DNA of 64,000 bases from Cytobacillus kochii (GTDB lineage Bacteria > Bacillota > Bacilli > Bacillales > Cytobacillaceae), in NCBI RefSeq assembly GCF_020171845.1, contig NZ_JAIVAM010000007.1, positions 186,001 through 250,000 of the forward strand. The letters run 5' to 3'. The notes beneath the pieces were generated by a model, which was not told the DNA's origin, made no database searches, and saw nothing but the letters and a program-made list of their open reading frames with translations. Both the position numbers and the translations under genes were made by a program. This document shows positions 52,980 through 61,801 of this stretch, piece after piece (positions within the stretch are counted from its first letter, which is position 1; each line of letters opens with the position of its first letter).

Positions 52980-54317
52980 TTAAAATATAGAATACAAGAC
53001 TACTGCTAGTAACATAGCAATGGTTGGAATAACTACACTAAGCCAGAATATTGGCCAGTACGCACGTTTATGTGTTTCTCCACAAATCGCTCGCACTGTT
53101 GTAACAACATAACCGTTATGCGGCATAGAATCTAGACCACCTGAAGCCAATGTCGCTACACGGTGCATGGCTCCTGGATCGACACCTTGAGCTAAATAGA
53201 TCGGCGCTAAAATAGGTAGGGCAATTCCTAGACCACCTGAGGCTGATCCTGTAATTCCACAAATTAATGTGACGGCCACCGCCAAACCTAATATAGGTGG
53301 ACCTGGCAAACTTACAAGTCCATCGACTACGGTATCGAATGCAGACACTTGAGCAGCTACACTACCAAAGCCAACGACCGCACAAGTATTCGCAACGGCG
53401 ACAAGTGCATCTTGTGCTCCTTTTGCTAACGCATTCCAAAATTGTGCTAAAAATTTGTACATCGTCAGACATGCAAGGACAATACCAGCCGTTAATGAAA
53501 TAAGGGCTGCTGCAGTAGAAGAAGCAAACTGTGCAATAATATTTAGCATAACAATAACACAGATTAATGGCAAAATTGAGAAAATAATATGAGGTAATGT
53601 TTTTTCCTCTACCAAGATTTCTCCTTCTGTTTTCTCCGCCAAACCTGCAGATACTTCTTCTTTTGCCCTATTTCCTGGTAATGAGAAAGTTTCCCCTCTT
53701 TTAACAGCATTTTGAACGAATTTACTTAATAACAGTCCTCCCGTAATCATTACAAGAAGTGCCATGAGTACCCCGACCCAACCGCCAGCCGTGGGAGTTG
53801 TACCGAAAAACTCAGTTGGAATTAAGTTTTGAATTTCTGGACTACCTGGTGCGGTCATCGTAAAAGAAATCGATCCAAACACAAGGGCAGCAGGGATAAA
53901 TCGATGTGGAAGATTCGCCGCTCTAAATAATGAAACAGCAATAGGATAAACAGCAAAACCGACCACAAATAAACTTACTCCACCATAAGTCATGATTGCG
54001 GCTGCAGCCACTACGGCAAATACAGCTCTTTTCTCGCCTAATGTTCTCTTAATCCATTGGGCAATGCTCTCAGCGGCACCTGTCTCATGCATTATCTTCC
54101 CAAAAATCGCTCCTAGTAAGAAAATTAAGAACCAAGAGGCAAAATAATTTGTGAAGCCGTCCATATAATAACCTGCCAGTGCCTTCTCTAAATTTAAGCC
54201 ACCTGTTATGGCAACAACAATCGAGCTTAGAATGGCAGCAATAATGATATTAATGCCTCTTAATGTTAAAAACATCAGTAGGACTAAACCTAATATTAAC
54301 CCTAGCATTCCTAACAT
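52980..54317 (-). CDS. GntP family permease
   Basis: A 445-residue permease with about 12 transmembrane segments, of the GntP/hydroxy-acid class. Signs are FASWFLIFLLGAIFGKIMHETGAAESIA, APGSPEIQNLIP and the C-terminal GSASGGLGIALPILAP and SGGLDSMPHNGYVVT. Relatives import gluconate, glycerate or hydroxybutyrate. GGGGGAGGG precedes the ATG. Its place between two dehydrogenases suggests it brings in their substrate. Confidence 0.9.
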   Translation of the reverse strand: MLGMLGLILGLVLLMFLTLRGINIIIAAILSSIVVAITGGLNLEKALAGYYMDGFTNYFASWFLIFLLGAIFGKIMHETGAAESIAQWIKRTLGEKRAVFAVVAAAAIMTYGGVSLFVVGFAVYPIAVSLFRAANLPHRFIPAALVFGSISFTMTAPGSPEIQNLIPTEFFGTTPTAGGWVGVLMALLVMITGGLLLSKFVQNAVKRGETFSLPGNRAKEEVSAGLAEKTEGEILVEEKTLPHIIFSILPLICVIVMLNIIAQFASSTAAALISLTAGIVLACLTMYKFLAQFWNALAKGAQDALVAVANTCAVVGFGSVAAQVSAFDTVVDGLVSLPGPPILGLAVAVTLICGITGSASGGLGIALPILAPIYLAQGVDPGAMHRVATLASGGLDSMPHNGYVVTTVRAICGETHKRAYWPIFWLSVVIPTIAMLLAVVLYSIF

Positions 54318-54339
54318 TTAAACGCCCTCCCCCGGACTA

Positions 54340-55533
54340 TTACTTCACTTGTTCCTTTTGAGCAAATTGATAATGATAGCAAGCAAGATATAAATCTTCT
54401 AACTCAGAAACTGTTGGCACTCTCGGGTTATTCCCAGGACTACCGCTTGCAATGGCATCATGCGTCATTTTACTAATCGATTGTTTAAATAGACTCTCAT
54501 CTATTCCCCATCCAGACAGATTAGGAATATTTAAGTTCACACATAACGTTTTAACGGATTCTACTGCCAAATCAGCTGCTTGTTCATTTGTGAGAGGCTC
54601 ACTTCCTTTAGTAAAGATTCTTCCTAAATCGGCTAGCCGATCGACACAAGCTTCTCTACTAAACTCTAGAACAGCCGGCAATAGCATAGCATTGGAGTAG
54701 CCATGGGGCACATGGAAAAGTGCACCTATCGGTCTTGACATTCCGTGCACAAGACACACACTTGCGTTAGAAAATGCCATCCCTGCTTGCATTGAACCTA
54801 ATGCCATTGCCTCTCTTGCCTCTAAATCCTCACCATCTGTAAAAGCTGTCTCGATATTCTCGACAATTAATTTCATAGCTGATATAGCCATCATATCTGT
54901 CATTGGGTGTGCTTTTCTCGATATGTACGCTTCTATCGCGTGACTGAGCGCATCGACCCCGGTAGCTGCAGTGACATGTTGGGGAGATGACATCGAAAGC
55001 ACGGGATCCACAATAGCTACAGTTGGCATAAAGGCTGGTTGTTTAATCATCATTTTGACATCATTAGTCGTATTCGTAATGATGGTTGCATCTGTTGCTT
55101 CAGATCCAGTTCCAGCAGTTGTTGGAATAGAAATATGATCGATAGCCGCACTACTTGCTAATTTATCCGCGCCCATGTAGTCACCAATATATCCACTGTT
55201 AGTAGCTAATACAGCTACCGCTTTGGCTGTGTCAATGCAACTTCCACCTCCAAGTGAAATAATTAAATCACAGGCTTCCTTTTGAAAAAGAGATAATGCC
55301 TCTGCCACAAACTTATCAGTTGGTTCAGTAGATACACCTAAATAAAGAATAGTTTCAACATTAGATTTTGTTAAGATGGCTTCCGCTTTTTTCGTCCACC
55401 CTAGGCCATCAATAATTTGGTCACTAATAATAAGGGCTTTCTTTCCTCTTAAACTGGCTTCCTCGCCAAGCTTTTCAAAAGAACCTTTCCCATATAAGAC
55501 CGTTTGTGGTGTTCTAAAAATCTGCGTACTCAT
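54340..55533 (-). CDS. Iron-containing alcohol dehydrogenase
   Basis: A 397-residue group III dehydrogenase that would oxidise a hydroxy acid or alcohol to the aldehyde taken by the mmsA-like enzyme. NAD-binding GGGSCIDTAKA is near 95-105, with IPTTAGTGSEAT, and metal ligands in VDALSHAIEAY and FHVPHGYSNA plus CLVHGMSRP. GAGGAGGG lies before the ATG. First gene of the sigma-54 operon; the -24/-12 promoter is 30-47 bases upstream. Confidence 0.93.
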   Translation of the reverse strand: MSTQIFRTPQTVLYGKGSFEKLGEEASLRGKKALIISDQIIDGLGWTKKAEAILTKSNVETILYLGVSTEPTDKFVAEALSLFQKEACDLIISLGGGSCIDTAKAVAVLATNSGYIGDYMGADKLASSAAIDHISIPTTAGTGSEATDATIITNTTNDVKMMIKQPAFMPTVAIVDPVLSMSSPQHVTAATGVDALSHAIEAYISRKAHPMTDMMAISAMKLIVENIETAFTDGEDLEAREAMALGSMQAGMAFSNASVCLVHGMSRPIGALFHVPHGYSNAMLLPAVLEFSREACVDRLADLGRIFTKGSEPLTNEQAADLAVESVKTLCVNLNIPNLSGWGIDESLFKQSISKMTHDAIASGSPGNNPRVPTVSELEDLYLACYHYQFAQKEQVK

Positions 55534-55562
55534 TTTTCTCCCTCCTCTTTACATTTATTTAT

Positions 55563-55580
55563 ATGCAATTGATGTGCCAA
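55563..55580 (-). promoter_or_regulatory. Sigma-54 (-24/-12) promoter of the alcohol dehydrogenase operon
   Basis: On the minus strand the sequence TTGGCACATCAATTGCAT matches the consensus TGGCAC-N5-TTGCA/T exactly at the GG and GC and in spacing. It lies 30 bases before the Fe-alcohol dehydrogenase start, and the gene immediately upstream encodes a sigma-54 activator. Confidence 0.93.
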
Positions 55581-55586
55581 AAAGAA

Positions 55587-55616
55587 AACCCTTACATTCA
55601 AAAGATTGTAAGGGTT
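55587..55616 (-). terminator. Terminator of the sigma-54 activator gene
   Basis: AACCCTTACA/TGTAAGGGTT stem (55587-55596 and 55607-55616), then TTCTTTTT on the minus strand. It lies between the activator sites and the -24/-12 promoter. Confidence 0.88.
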
Positions 55617-55658
55617 GTAGTGTAGTAGAATCACTACATGTGTAGATTTTATGTAGTG
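55616..55658. promoter_or_regulatory. Candidate upstream activator sites for the sigma-54 regulator
   Basis: The heptamer TGTAGTG occurs at 55616-55622 and 55652-55658, and its complement CACTACA at 55632-55638, giving overlapping inverted repeats. They are about 36-78 bases upstream of the -24 element, where an enhancer-binding protein acts. Confidence 0.65.
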
Positions 55659-55674
55659 AAATATCTACACTCAT

Positions 55675-57474
55675 TCATAATTGAAACTTTTTCAACTTTT
55701 GATATAATGTGGTTCGATGAATACCTAAACGTTCCGCTGCCTTTTTCTTATTGCCACCAACTTGACGAAGAGTATCTATAATGAGGTCTCTTTCCCGTTT
55801 TCTTCCCATATCTTTCGCTTCTTCTATTAAAGAAGGTTCCTTTGTGATAGATTTTGGTTGTTCTTCTAAATAAGTATGTATATGGGTAATGTCAATCACT
55901 GGTTGTTCGACGAGGGTAACTAACCTTTCTATGACATTAACAAGTTCACGAATATTACCCGGCCAATCCCGTTGTACAAGCATTCCAATTGCTTCAGGTG
56001 TGTAGATTTTCTCTTCGATTTGATATTGCTTGCAGATTTTTTTCGTATATTCATTTAATAATAACGGAATGTCTGTTTTCCTTTCTTTTAAGGAAGGAAG
56101 GGGAATTTCGATGATATTTAGACGATAATATAAATCCTCACGGAAGCTCCCCTCTTGAATACATTTTTTCAAGTTACGATTAGTTGCGGCAATGATCCGC
56201 GCACGAATCGGGTATTTCTTGTTACCACCAATTCTCTCCGCTTCTTTTTCTTGCAAGACTCGTAATAGTTTCGTTTGCATGACTAAAGGTAATTCGCCAA
56301 TCTCATCTAAAAAGAGCGTTCCATACTGCGCCAATTCAAATTTACCTAATTTCCCACCTTTCTTTGCTCCAGTAAAAGCACCTTCTTCATAGCCAAATAG
56401 CTCTGATTCAAACAGACTTTCTGGGATTGCCCCGCAATTCACACTAATAAAAGGACCCTCGGCAAACGGACTCAATACATGCATGCTTTTCGCAACCATT
56501 TCTTTCCCTGTTCCGCTTTCTCCCGTAATCAGTGTGGTAGCCATTGTACGCGCAGCACGCCTTGTTAATCGCTTAATCTCTTTAATTTCCCTACTTTCAC
56601 CAACAATATCGTCTAATGTAACATGGCGATCGTTTTTAAGTTGTTCGACGAAGGGCGGACGATTAATACTGTTTTCTTGTTGATTTTTTTGTAATGATTG
56701 ATAGATTTTATATACTTCTGTCACACCCTCAAAAATAAGCATGCCAATGGCACCAATCACTTTCCCCTCTTGCCATAGTGGAATACGGTGAACGATCATA
56801 TCTTGACCATTTATTCTTTGGACTACCCCACGTTCTGGTGTAGCTGTTTTAACCGTTTGATGAAGATTCGTATTTTCAATCACTTCAGTCACATGACGGC
56901 CAATCGCATCCTCCCTCTTCACACCAATAAATTGACTATAAGCTTCATTAAATTCCTGCACGACCCCATACTGATCAACAACAGCGATCCCTTCGTAAGC
57001 TCGTTCTAAAATAACCTTCAATACTTCTGTGGCATTCTCTTGCTGTTCAATGCGATGAATCCATTTTTTATATCCATCCATCATCTCTCTTGTATGAATC
57101 ATTCCGACAACATAATCATTTTCATCTACTACTGGCAGTTCCTCATAAGGAAAGGAAGCTGCATAGAGGATGGAATCATCCAACCGGACATAGGCAAAAT
57201 TCCTCGTTGGCACCGGATGAATGGTGACATCTCTATCTTGACCTTTAAGAAGATAAGAAAATAATTTTTTCATAGATACGATGCCAACTAGCTTCTTATG
57301 ATCATCAATGACTGGTAAGCTACTTACTTGATATCGATTCATCTTTTCACCAGCTTGTCCTAACGTTTCTCCTAAAGAAATACAAGGTGGATCAGGCGAC
57401 ATCCAATACCTTACTTTCAAGAATTCCTCTCTTTCTAGCTTTTCCCTTGTCTTTGAACGGTCTTCAATAAACAT
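55675..57474 (-). CDS. Sigma-54 dependent transcriptional regulator with CBS and PAS domains
   Basis: A 599-residue enhancer-binding protein. In order: two CBS motifs (about 20-145), a PAS domain (about 155-260), an AAA+ domain with Walker A GESGTGKEM, the sigma-54 contact loop GAFTGA and Walker B TLFLDEIGEL, and a Fis-type helix-turn-helix (AAERLGIHRTTLYQKLK). The ATG at 57474 follows GGGAGGTG; a TTG at 57492 lies before that. CBS domains may bind adenine nucleotides or S-adenosyl compounds and PAS a small ligand. It should activate the downstream promoter at 55563. Confidence 0.95.
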   Translation of the reverse strand: MFIEDRSKTREKLEREEFLKVRYWMSPDPPCISLGETLGQAGEKMNRYQVSSLPVIDDHKKLVGIVSMKKLFSYLLKGQDRDVTIHPVPTRNFAYVRLDDSILYAASFPYEELPVVDENDYVVGMIHTREMMDGYKKWIHRIEQQENATEVLKVILERAYEGIAVVDQYGVVQEFNEAYSQFIGVKREDAIGRHVTEVIENTNLHQTVKTATPERGVVQRINGQDMIVHRIPLWQEGKVIGAIGMLIFEGVTEVYKIYQSLQKNQQENSINRPPFVEQLKNDRHVTLDDIVGESREIKEIKRLTRRAARTMATTLITGESGTGKEMVAKSMHVLSPFAEGPFISVNCGAIPESLFESELFGYEEGAFTGAKKGGKLGKFELAQYGTLFLDEIGELPLVMQTKLLRVLQEKEAERIGGNKKYPIRARIIAATNRNLKKCIQEGSFREDLYYRLNIIEIPLPSLKERKTDIPLLLNEYTKKICKQYQIEEKIYTPEAIGMLVQRDWPGNIRELVNVIERLVTLVEQPVIDITHIHTYLEEQPKSITKEPSLIEEAKDMGRKRERDLIIDTLRQVGGNKKKAAERLGIHRTTLYQKLKKFQL

Positions 57475-57615
57475 GAAAGGCACCTCCCGCAAGAAATAAA
57501 ACGAAATATTCTAAAAATATATTGGAATTTATTCTCCTCTTCAACTATTATAAACTTATTCACTCAAACGTGATGAAGGATTCACCATATTTTTTTACAT
57601 AGAAGGAGGATTTAT

Positions 57616-58824
57616 ATGTTAGAAAAGCTTTATTCATTACTACAAGAACATTATAACGAAATGGTTGAAATCAGAAGACATTTGCACCAGCACCCTGAAC
57701 TTTCTTTTCAAGAAGTGGAAACACCCAAATTCATTGCTAACTATCACCAAAAGCTTGGACATGAAGTCCGAACTGGTGTAGGAGAGCGTGGTGTTGTCGC
57801 TAAATTACATGGAGCAAAGCCTGGAAAAACCATCGCTTTAAGAGCGGATTTCGATGCATTACCCATTCATGAGGAAAATGATTTTCCTTATAAGTCTAAA
57901 AAACCCGGTGTCATGCATGCTTGCGGTCACGATACACACACAGCGACATTACTTGTTTTAGCAAAAGTACTCAATAAACTTCAAAATGAAATTGAGGGCA
58001 CAATTGTCTTCATTCATCAACATGCGGAAGAATATATGCCGGGTGGTGCGATTGCGATGATTGAAGATGGTTGCTTGGAAGGGGTCGATGTTATTTTCGG
58101 TCAACATATTTCATCCGGTGAACCATTAGGTGAAATCGGCTATCGTTCTGGGCCACTCATGGCAGCAGCTGACCGCTTCCATATTAAACTCCAGGGAAGA
58201 GGTGGACATGGCGCCCATCCTCACGAAGCAAATGACAGTATCGTTCTCGGCGCTCAACTCATTGTTAATCTCCAACAAATCGTTAGCCGCCGTATTGATC
58301 CACTCGAATCTGCTGTTCTTTCTATTGGTGAATTCGATGCCAAAAATGCATTCAATGTCATAGCTGATTCTGTCACACTTACAGGAACGGTTCGAACCTT
58401 TAACGAAAACATAAGGAATAGGATGGAAAGAGAAATCGAGCGTGTAATCGAAGGAACCTGCTTAACTGCGGCTGCAAGTTATGATTATAAATATGTTCAT
58501 GGCTATCCAGCTCTTGTCAACCATGCAGCTGAAACAAAGTTTGTTGCTCAATTAGCTGGTGAGGTTCCTGGTGTAACTGCGGCTGTAGAGATTGCCCCTC
58601 GTATGGGTGGTGAAGACTTCGCTTACTATTTACAAAAAGTTCCTGGCACCTTCTTCAATACCGGTGCAGCTATTGTTGGAAGAACACCATACCCTCATCA
58701 TCATCCTAAATTTGATATTGATGAAAGAGGCATGCTCATTGCAGCAAACATGCTCGCCACAGCTACAGTAAAGTATATGGAACAACAAGGTGTAGTGGAT
58801 ACCACAGTCATTGAGACGCTTTAA
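57616..58824 (+). CDS. M20 family metallo-amidohydrolase
   Basis: A 402-residue zinc hydrolase of the amidohydrolase/aminoacylase branch (like YhaA, HipO). Metal ligands are in HACGHDTHTA, HQHAEEYMPG, the HGAHPHEANDS loop and MGGEDFAYY near the end. AAGGAGG lies before the ATG. It is divergent from the sigma-54 activator; the intergenic stretch has no -24/-12 motif on this strand. Substrates would be N-acyl amino acids. Confidence 0.93.
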   Translation: MLEKLYSLLQEHYNEMVEIRRHLHQHPELSFQEVETPKFIANYHQKLGHEVRTGVGERGVVAKLHGAKPGKTIALRADFDALPIHEENDFPYKSKKPGVMHACGHDTHTATLLVLAKVLNKLQNEIEGTIVFIHQHAEEYMPGGAIAMIEDGCLEGVDVIFGQHISSGEPLGEIGYRSGPLMAAADRFHIKLQGRGGHGAHPHEANDSIVLGAQLIVNLQQIVSRRIDPLESAVLSIGEFDAKNAFNVIADSVTLTGTVRTFNENIRNRMEREIERVIEGTCLTAAASYDYKYVHGYPALVNHAAETKFVAQLAGEVPGVTAAVEIAPRMGGEDFAYYLQKVPGTFFNTGAAIVGRTPYPHHHPKFDIDERGMLIAANMLATATVKYMEQQGVVDTTVIETL

Positions 58825-59018
58825 TCTGTTCTGAATACTTTGTTTTAGAATCATGATTGATGTGATCCACTCTTAGAGTCTTAGAGGGTGTAGGTTTTAC
58901 TGAGGGCGGTGAATGCTTCTTTTTATATACTTGTGGCAGCAATTTCTTACCACTTTATTTGCATGGTTAGAAGTCGCCTTCTACAAGAAGAAGAATTACC
59001 ATATGCATAAGACTGTAT

Positions 59019-59775
59019 TACGCGCAGTTGCCACTGGGTCTTCCTTTGCTTTTGCGCGTATCTCCTTTTTACGCGCAGTTGACTCTGCGTTTTCCTTTCC
59101 TTTTGCGCGTATTTCTCTTTTACGCGCAGTTGACTCTGCGTTTTCCTTTCCTTTTGCGCGTATTTCTCCTATACGCGCAGTTGGCCCTAAGTTTTCCTTT
59201 GCTCTTGCGCGTATTTCCTTTTTACGCGCAGTTGCCACTGGGTTTTCCTTTACTTTTGCGCGTATTCCCCTTTTACGCGCAGTTAGCTCTGCGTTTTCCT
59301 TTGTTTTTGCGCGTATCTCCCTTTTGCGCGCAGTTGCCACTGGGTTTTCCTTTACTTTTGCGCGTATCTCCCTTTTACGCGCAACTGGCTCTAAGTTTTT
59401 CTTTGCTTTTGCGTGTATTTCCCTTTTGCACGCAGTTGGCTCTAAGTTTTCCTTTGCTCTTGCGCGTATTTCCTTTTTACGCGCAGTTGACTCTGCGTTT
59501 TCCTTTACTTTTGCGTGTATTTCCCTTTTACGCGCAATTGACTCTAAGTTTTCCTTTCCTTTTGCGCGTATTTCCCTTTTACGCGCAGTTGACTCTAAGT
59601 TTTCCTTTCCTTTTGCGCGTATTTCTCTTTTACGCGCAGTTGACTCTAAGTTTTCCTTTCCTTTTGCGCGTATCTCCCTTTTACGCGCAGTTAGCTCTGC
59701 GTTTTCCTTTGCTTTTGCGCGTATTTCCCTTTTACGCGCAGTTGACTCTAAGTTTTCCTTTGCCTTTGCACACAA
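59019..59775. repeat. Tandem array of a 51-bp hairpin unit (14 full units plus partial ends)
   Basis: The right stem arm TACGCGC recurs 15 times at exact 51-bp steps from 59019 to 59733. Each full unit has GCGCGTA, a 9-base loop such as TTTCCCTTT, TACGCGC, then a 28-base linker (AGTTGACTCTAAGTTTTCC and close variants, then T/C-rich). Units differ at the linker block and loop. One unit (59411-59434) has changes in both arms (GCGTG with CACGC) that keep the stem paired. Because 51 is a multiple of 3, long open frames arise on both strands, but they lack good ribosome sites and the changes are not third-position biased. Confidence 0.88.
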
Positions 59776-59946
59776 CGCATTCGTTTTTCCCTCCTGTCTG
59801 AGTGCCGTGATTACTTATTTTTCTATACTACCCCTCAATTCCTAGCCGAGTACAACATTCCTTCCTTTTAGCAACTCTTAATCACCGGGACACCCTCTCC
59901 CAACATACTAAATTATAATATTTTCCACAAACGGGTTTCTGCCGAG

Positions 59947-59976
59947 AAAAAAGAGACAGCCTCAAGGGACTGCCTC
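59947..59976 (-). terminator. Terminator of the DUF4097 operon
   Basis: GAGACAG (59953-59959)/CTGCCTC (59970-59976) stem with one G-U, then TTTTTT on the minus strand, 10 bases after the stop. Confidence 0.85.
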
Positions 59977-59985
59977 CTACCTTCC

Positions 59986-60783
59986 TTATTTTTCCGTTAA
60001 TTCAATGCTCCCATTACTTGTCTTCAACTTCACTTCTACCGACCCGTCACCAATGGTTCGATTTCCTTCATTCGATCCAAGGATATGCACCGAACCATTG
60101 CTCGTGTTAGCTGTGATGGTTGTATTGTTAACTGCTTCTTCTACCTCAACAATAATCGCTCCATTGGAAGTAGCCAAGTCTAACGGAGAGTGAATAGTTG
60201 GTAGTGACATTTGGATAGCTCCATTACTCGTTTGAGCTTTTATTTCACCTTGTATATCATTTGCAATGATTGCACCATTACTCGTTTTTGCATGAATATA
60301 ATCACTATCAAGTTGCTTTAATCGTAGCTTTCCATTCTTCGTATCTAATATGACTTGATTGGCATTCAACTCCGATACATCTATGACACCATTGCTGCTT
60401 TCGACACTTATTTCTTCATATGCTTCTCTTGGTAAATAAACTTCTATTTGTTTATTAAACTCTTCTAAATCAAAACTAAATAAGCGAAACGTTCTTTTAT
60501 CCGTTTGATGCTCTACTTTCAAAGTGTCTCCTGCAACGGATACTTTGAAATCCTCATGTTCTTTTCCTTTCATTTCACCACTTAATCTAACCTCTGCCTC
60601 GCCATCGGTTGGAGCGAGGATAACTTGGGCATTATCTGTTTTAACCTCTACATTGTTAAAGGCTTCTTCAATTGTTTTCGTCTCCGAAACATTTTCTGCT
60701 TGCAATTGCCCATAGGTAAACGCAAACCCTACTCCACCAACGCAAACGAGCAATCCACCAATTAATAATAACTTCTTAATCAC
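59986..60783 (-). CDS. DUF4097 family beta-strand repeat protein
   Basis: A 265-residue membrane-anchored or exported protein: an N-terminal hydrophobic segment (LLLIGGLLVCVGGVGFAF) and then a beta-helix-like region with repeated (T/S)SNGxI motifs (ESSNGVIDV, KTSNGAIIA, QTSNGAIQM, ATSNGAIIV, NTSNGSVHI). DUF4097 proteins such as LiaG often follow DUF1700 proteins. It begins with GTG after GGAGG and overlaps the DUF1700 gene by 8 bases. Function unknown, probably envelope-stress linked. Confidence 0.9.
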   Translation of the reverse strand: MIKKLLLIGGLLVCVGGVGFAFTYGQLQAENVSETKTIEEAFNNVEVKTDNAQVILAPTDGEAEVRLSGEMKGKEHEDFKVSVAGDTLKVEHQTDKRTFRLFSFDLEEFNKQIEVYLPREAYEEISVESSNGVIDVSELNANQVILDTKNGKLRLKQLDSDYIHAKTSNGAIIANDIQGEIKAQTSNGAIQMSLPTIHSPLDLATSNGAIIVEVEEAVNNTTITANTSNGSVHILGSNEGNRTIGDGSVEVKLKTSNGSIELTEK

Positions 60784-61333
60784 CCTTCATACCTCCTTTA
60801 ACAATCGAGACGTTATAAGAAAGATAACGAATAAAAATTTTCTTCATGAATTTAGTAACATACATCATAGCGACCAATAATAATAACCCCAACCCACAAA
60901 AAAGAATAGCAGCAAATAAGTTCACTAATTCAAATGATGAGGTTATAAAAATGTCGATGAGCACTAATAAGGGTGAAATAATACCTGCAAAACTTACAAT
61001 CCAACCGGAAAAGATTATACTGACGATGGCAAGGAAGGGACCGAGGACAATGATTAGATTAAATAGACCTAATCCAATGACAGCCAATGTCGCCTGCAAA
61101 ATATTTTGGATGCCACCATCACCTTTTGCTTGCTCGATATGGTAACTCGCCTTAACCTCCTTAGCAATGCCTCTCGGTGAACCGAGATCTTTAGCAATTT
61201 CCTCCTCTGTTTTCCCTTCTTCTAATCCAAATTCGAAATGGGCTTCATAATCTTGAAGTAATTCCATTCTTTCTTGTTTATCAATATCTTTTAATTCCGC
61301 TTCTAAGGTGATGAGAAATTCCCGTTTATTCAT
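60776..61333 (-). CDS. DUF1700 family membrane protein
   Basis: A 185-residue protein. The N-terminal about 80 residues are soluble and typical of the family (MNKREFLITLEAELKDI, DYEAHFEFGLEEGKTEEEIAKDLGSP); the rest has three to four transmembrane segments. The ATG at 61333 follows GAAGGTG; a GTG at 61342 falls in that site. Overlaps padR by 8 bases. With PadR and DUF4097 it forms a widespread three-gene module. Confidence 0.92.
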   Translation of the reverse strand: MNKREFLITLEAELKDIDKQERMELLQDYEAHFEFGLEEGKTEEEIAKDLGSPRGIAKEVKASYHIEQAKGDGGIQNILQATLAVIGLGLFNLIIVLGPFLAIVSIIFSGWIVSFAGIISPLLVLIDIFITSSFELVNLFAAILFCGLGLLLLVAMMYVTKFMKKIFIRYLSYNVSIVKGGMKGD

Positions 61334-61649
61334 CTTTAACACCTTCTTTTATTAAATGATTAACCCCGTTTGTAAATTGGTACCACTCTGCTAACAACGC
61401 CTGTAAATAGATGCGTCCTTTATCTGTTAACTGATAATATTTTCTTGGTGGACCTTCTTTAGATTCCTGTAAATAAGTTGTAAAATACTCTTCCTTCGTT
61501 AACCTGCGCAATAATGGATAAACCGTACCTTCAGATATTTGAATTTGATCAGATATCTTCTGTACGAGCTCATATCCATAATGATCCTGCTTATCAAGCA
61601 AAACTAAGACGCATAACTCGAGCACACCCTTCTTAAACTGGACGTTCAT
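61326..61649 (-). CDS. PadR family transcriptional regulator
   Basis: A 107-residue winged-helix repressor: FKKGVLELCVLVLLDKQDHYGYELVQKI and ISEGTVYPLLRRL are the PadR signature. Short form with a small C-terminal helix. GGAAGGAGG lies before the ATG. It probably represses its own operon through the palindrome just upstream. Confidence 0.94.
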   Translation of the reverse strand: MNVQFKKGVLELCVLVLLDKQDHYGYELVQKISDQIQISEGTVYPLLRRLTKEEYFTTYLQESKEGPPRKYYQLTDKGRIYLQALLAEWYQFTNGVNHLIKEGVKDE

Positions 61650-61667
61650 TTTCTTCCTCCTTCCACT

Positions 61668-61703
61668 ACTATATATTATATAGTACTAAACAATATATGT
61701 TAT
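61668..61703 (-). promoter_or_regulatory. Promoter and likely operator of the padR operon
   Basis: On the minus strand ATAACA (61698-61703), 17 bases, then TATAAT (61675-61680). The -10 lies within a 17-base palindrome with arms ACTATATA/TATATAGT around one base (61668-61684), a natural place for PadR autoregulation. Confidence 0.75.
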
Positions 61704-61768
61704 TAAATTCTGTAATCATACTATAGCAGGTAGTATTATACATTGCAAGGTACTGAATGAAATTTTCC

Positions 61769-61792
61769 AAAAAAAAGAAGCCCGTAGACTTC
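61769..61792 (-). terminator. Terminator of the ABC importer operon
   Basis: On the minus strand GAAGTC-TACG-GGCTTC, a six-pair stem capped by a C(UACG)G tetraloop, followed by eight T residues; it is 10 bases after the permease stop. Confidence 0.92.
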
Positions 61793-61801
61793 ATTTTAGC
61801 T

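Noticed and set aside
59019..59775. CRISPR array
   Set aside because: The linkers between palindromes are themselves near-copies of each other, the period is strictly constant, and no cas genes are present.
58913..59845. A 310-codon + strand frame and 257-259-codon frames on both strands across the hairpin array
   Set aside because: They exist because the repeat period is 51, a multiple of three. None has a convincing ribosome site, the products are low-complexity, and unit differences fall at first and second codon positions as much as third.
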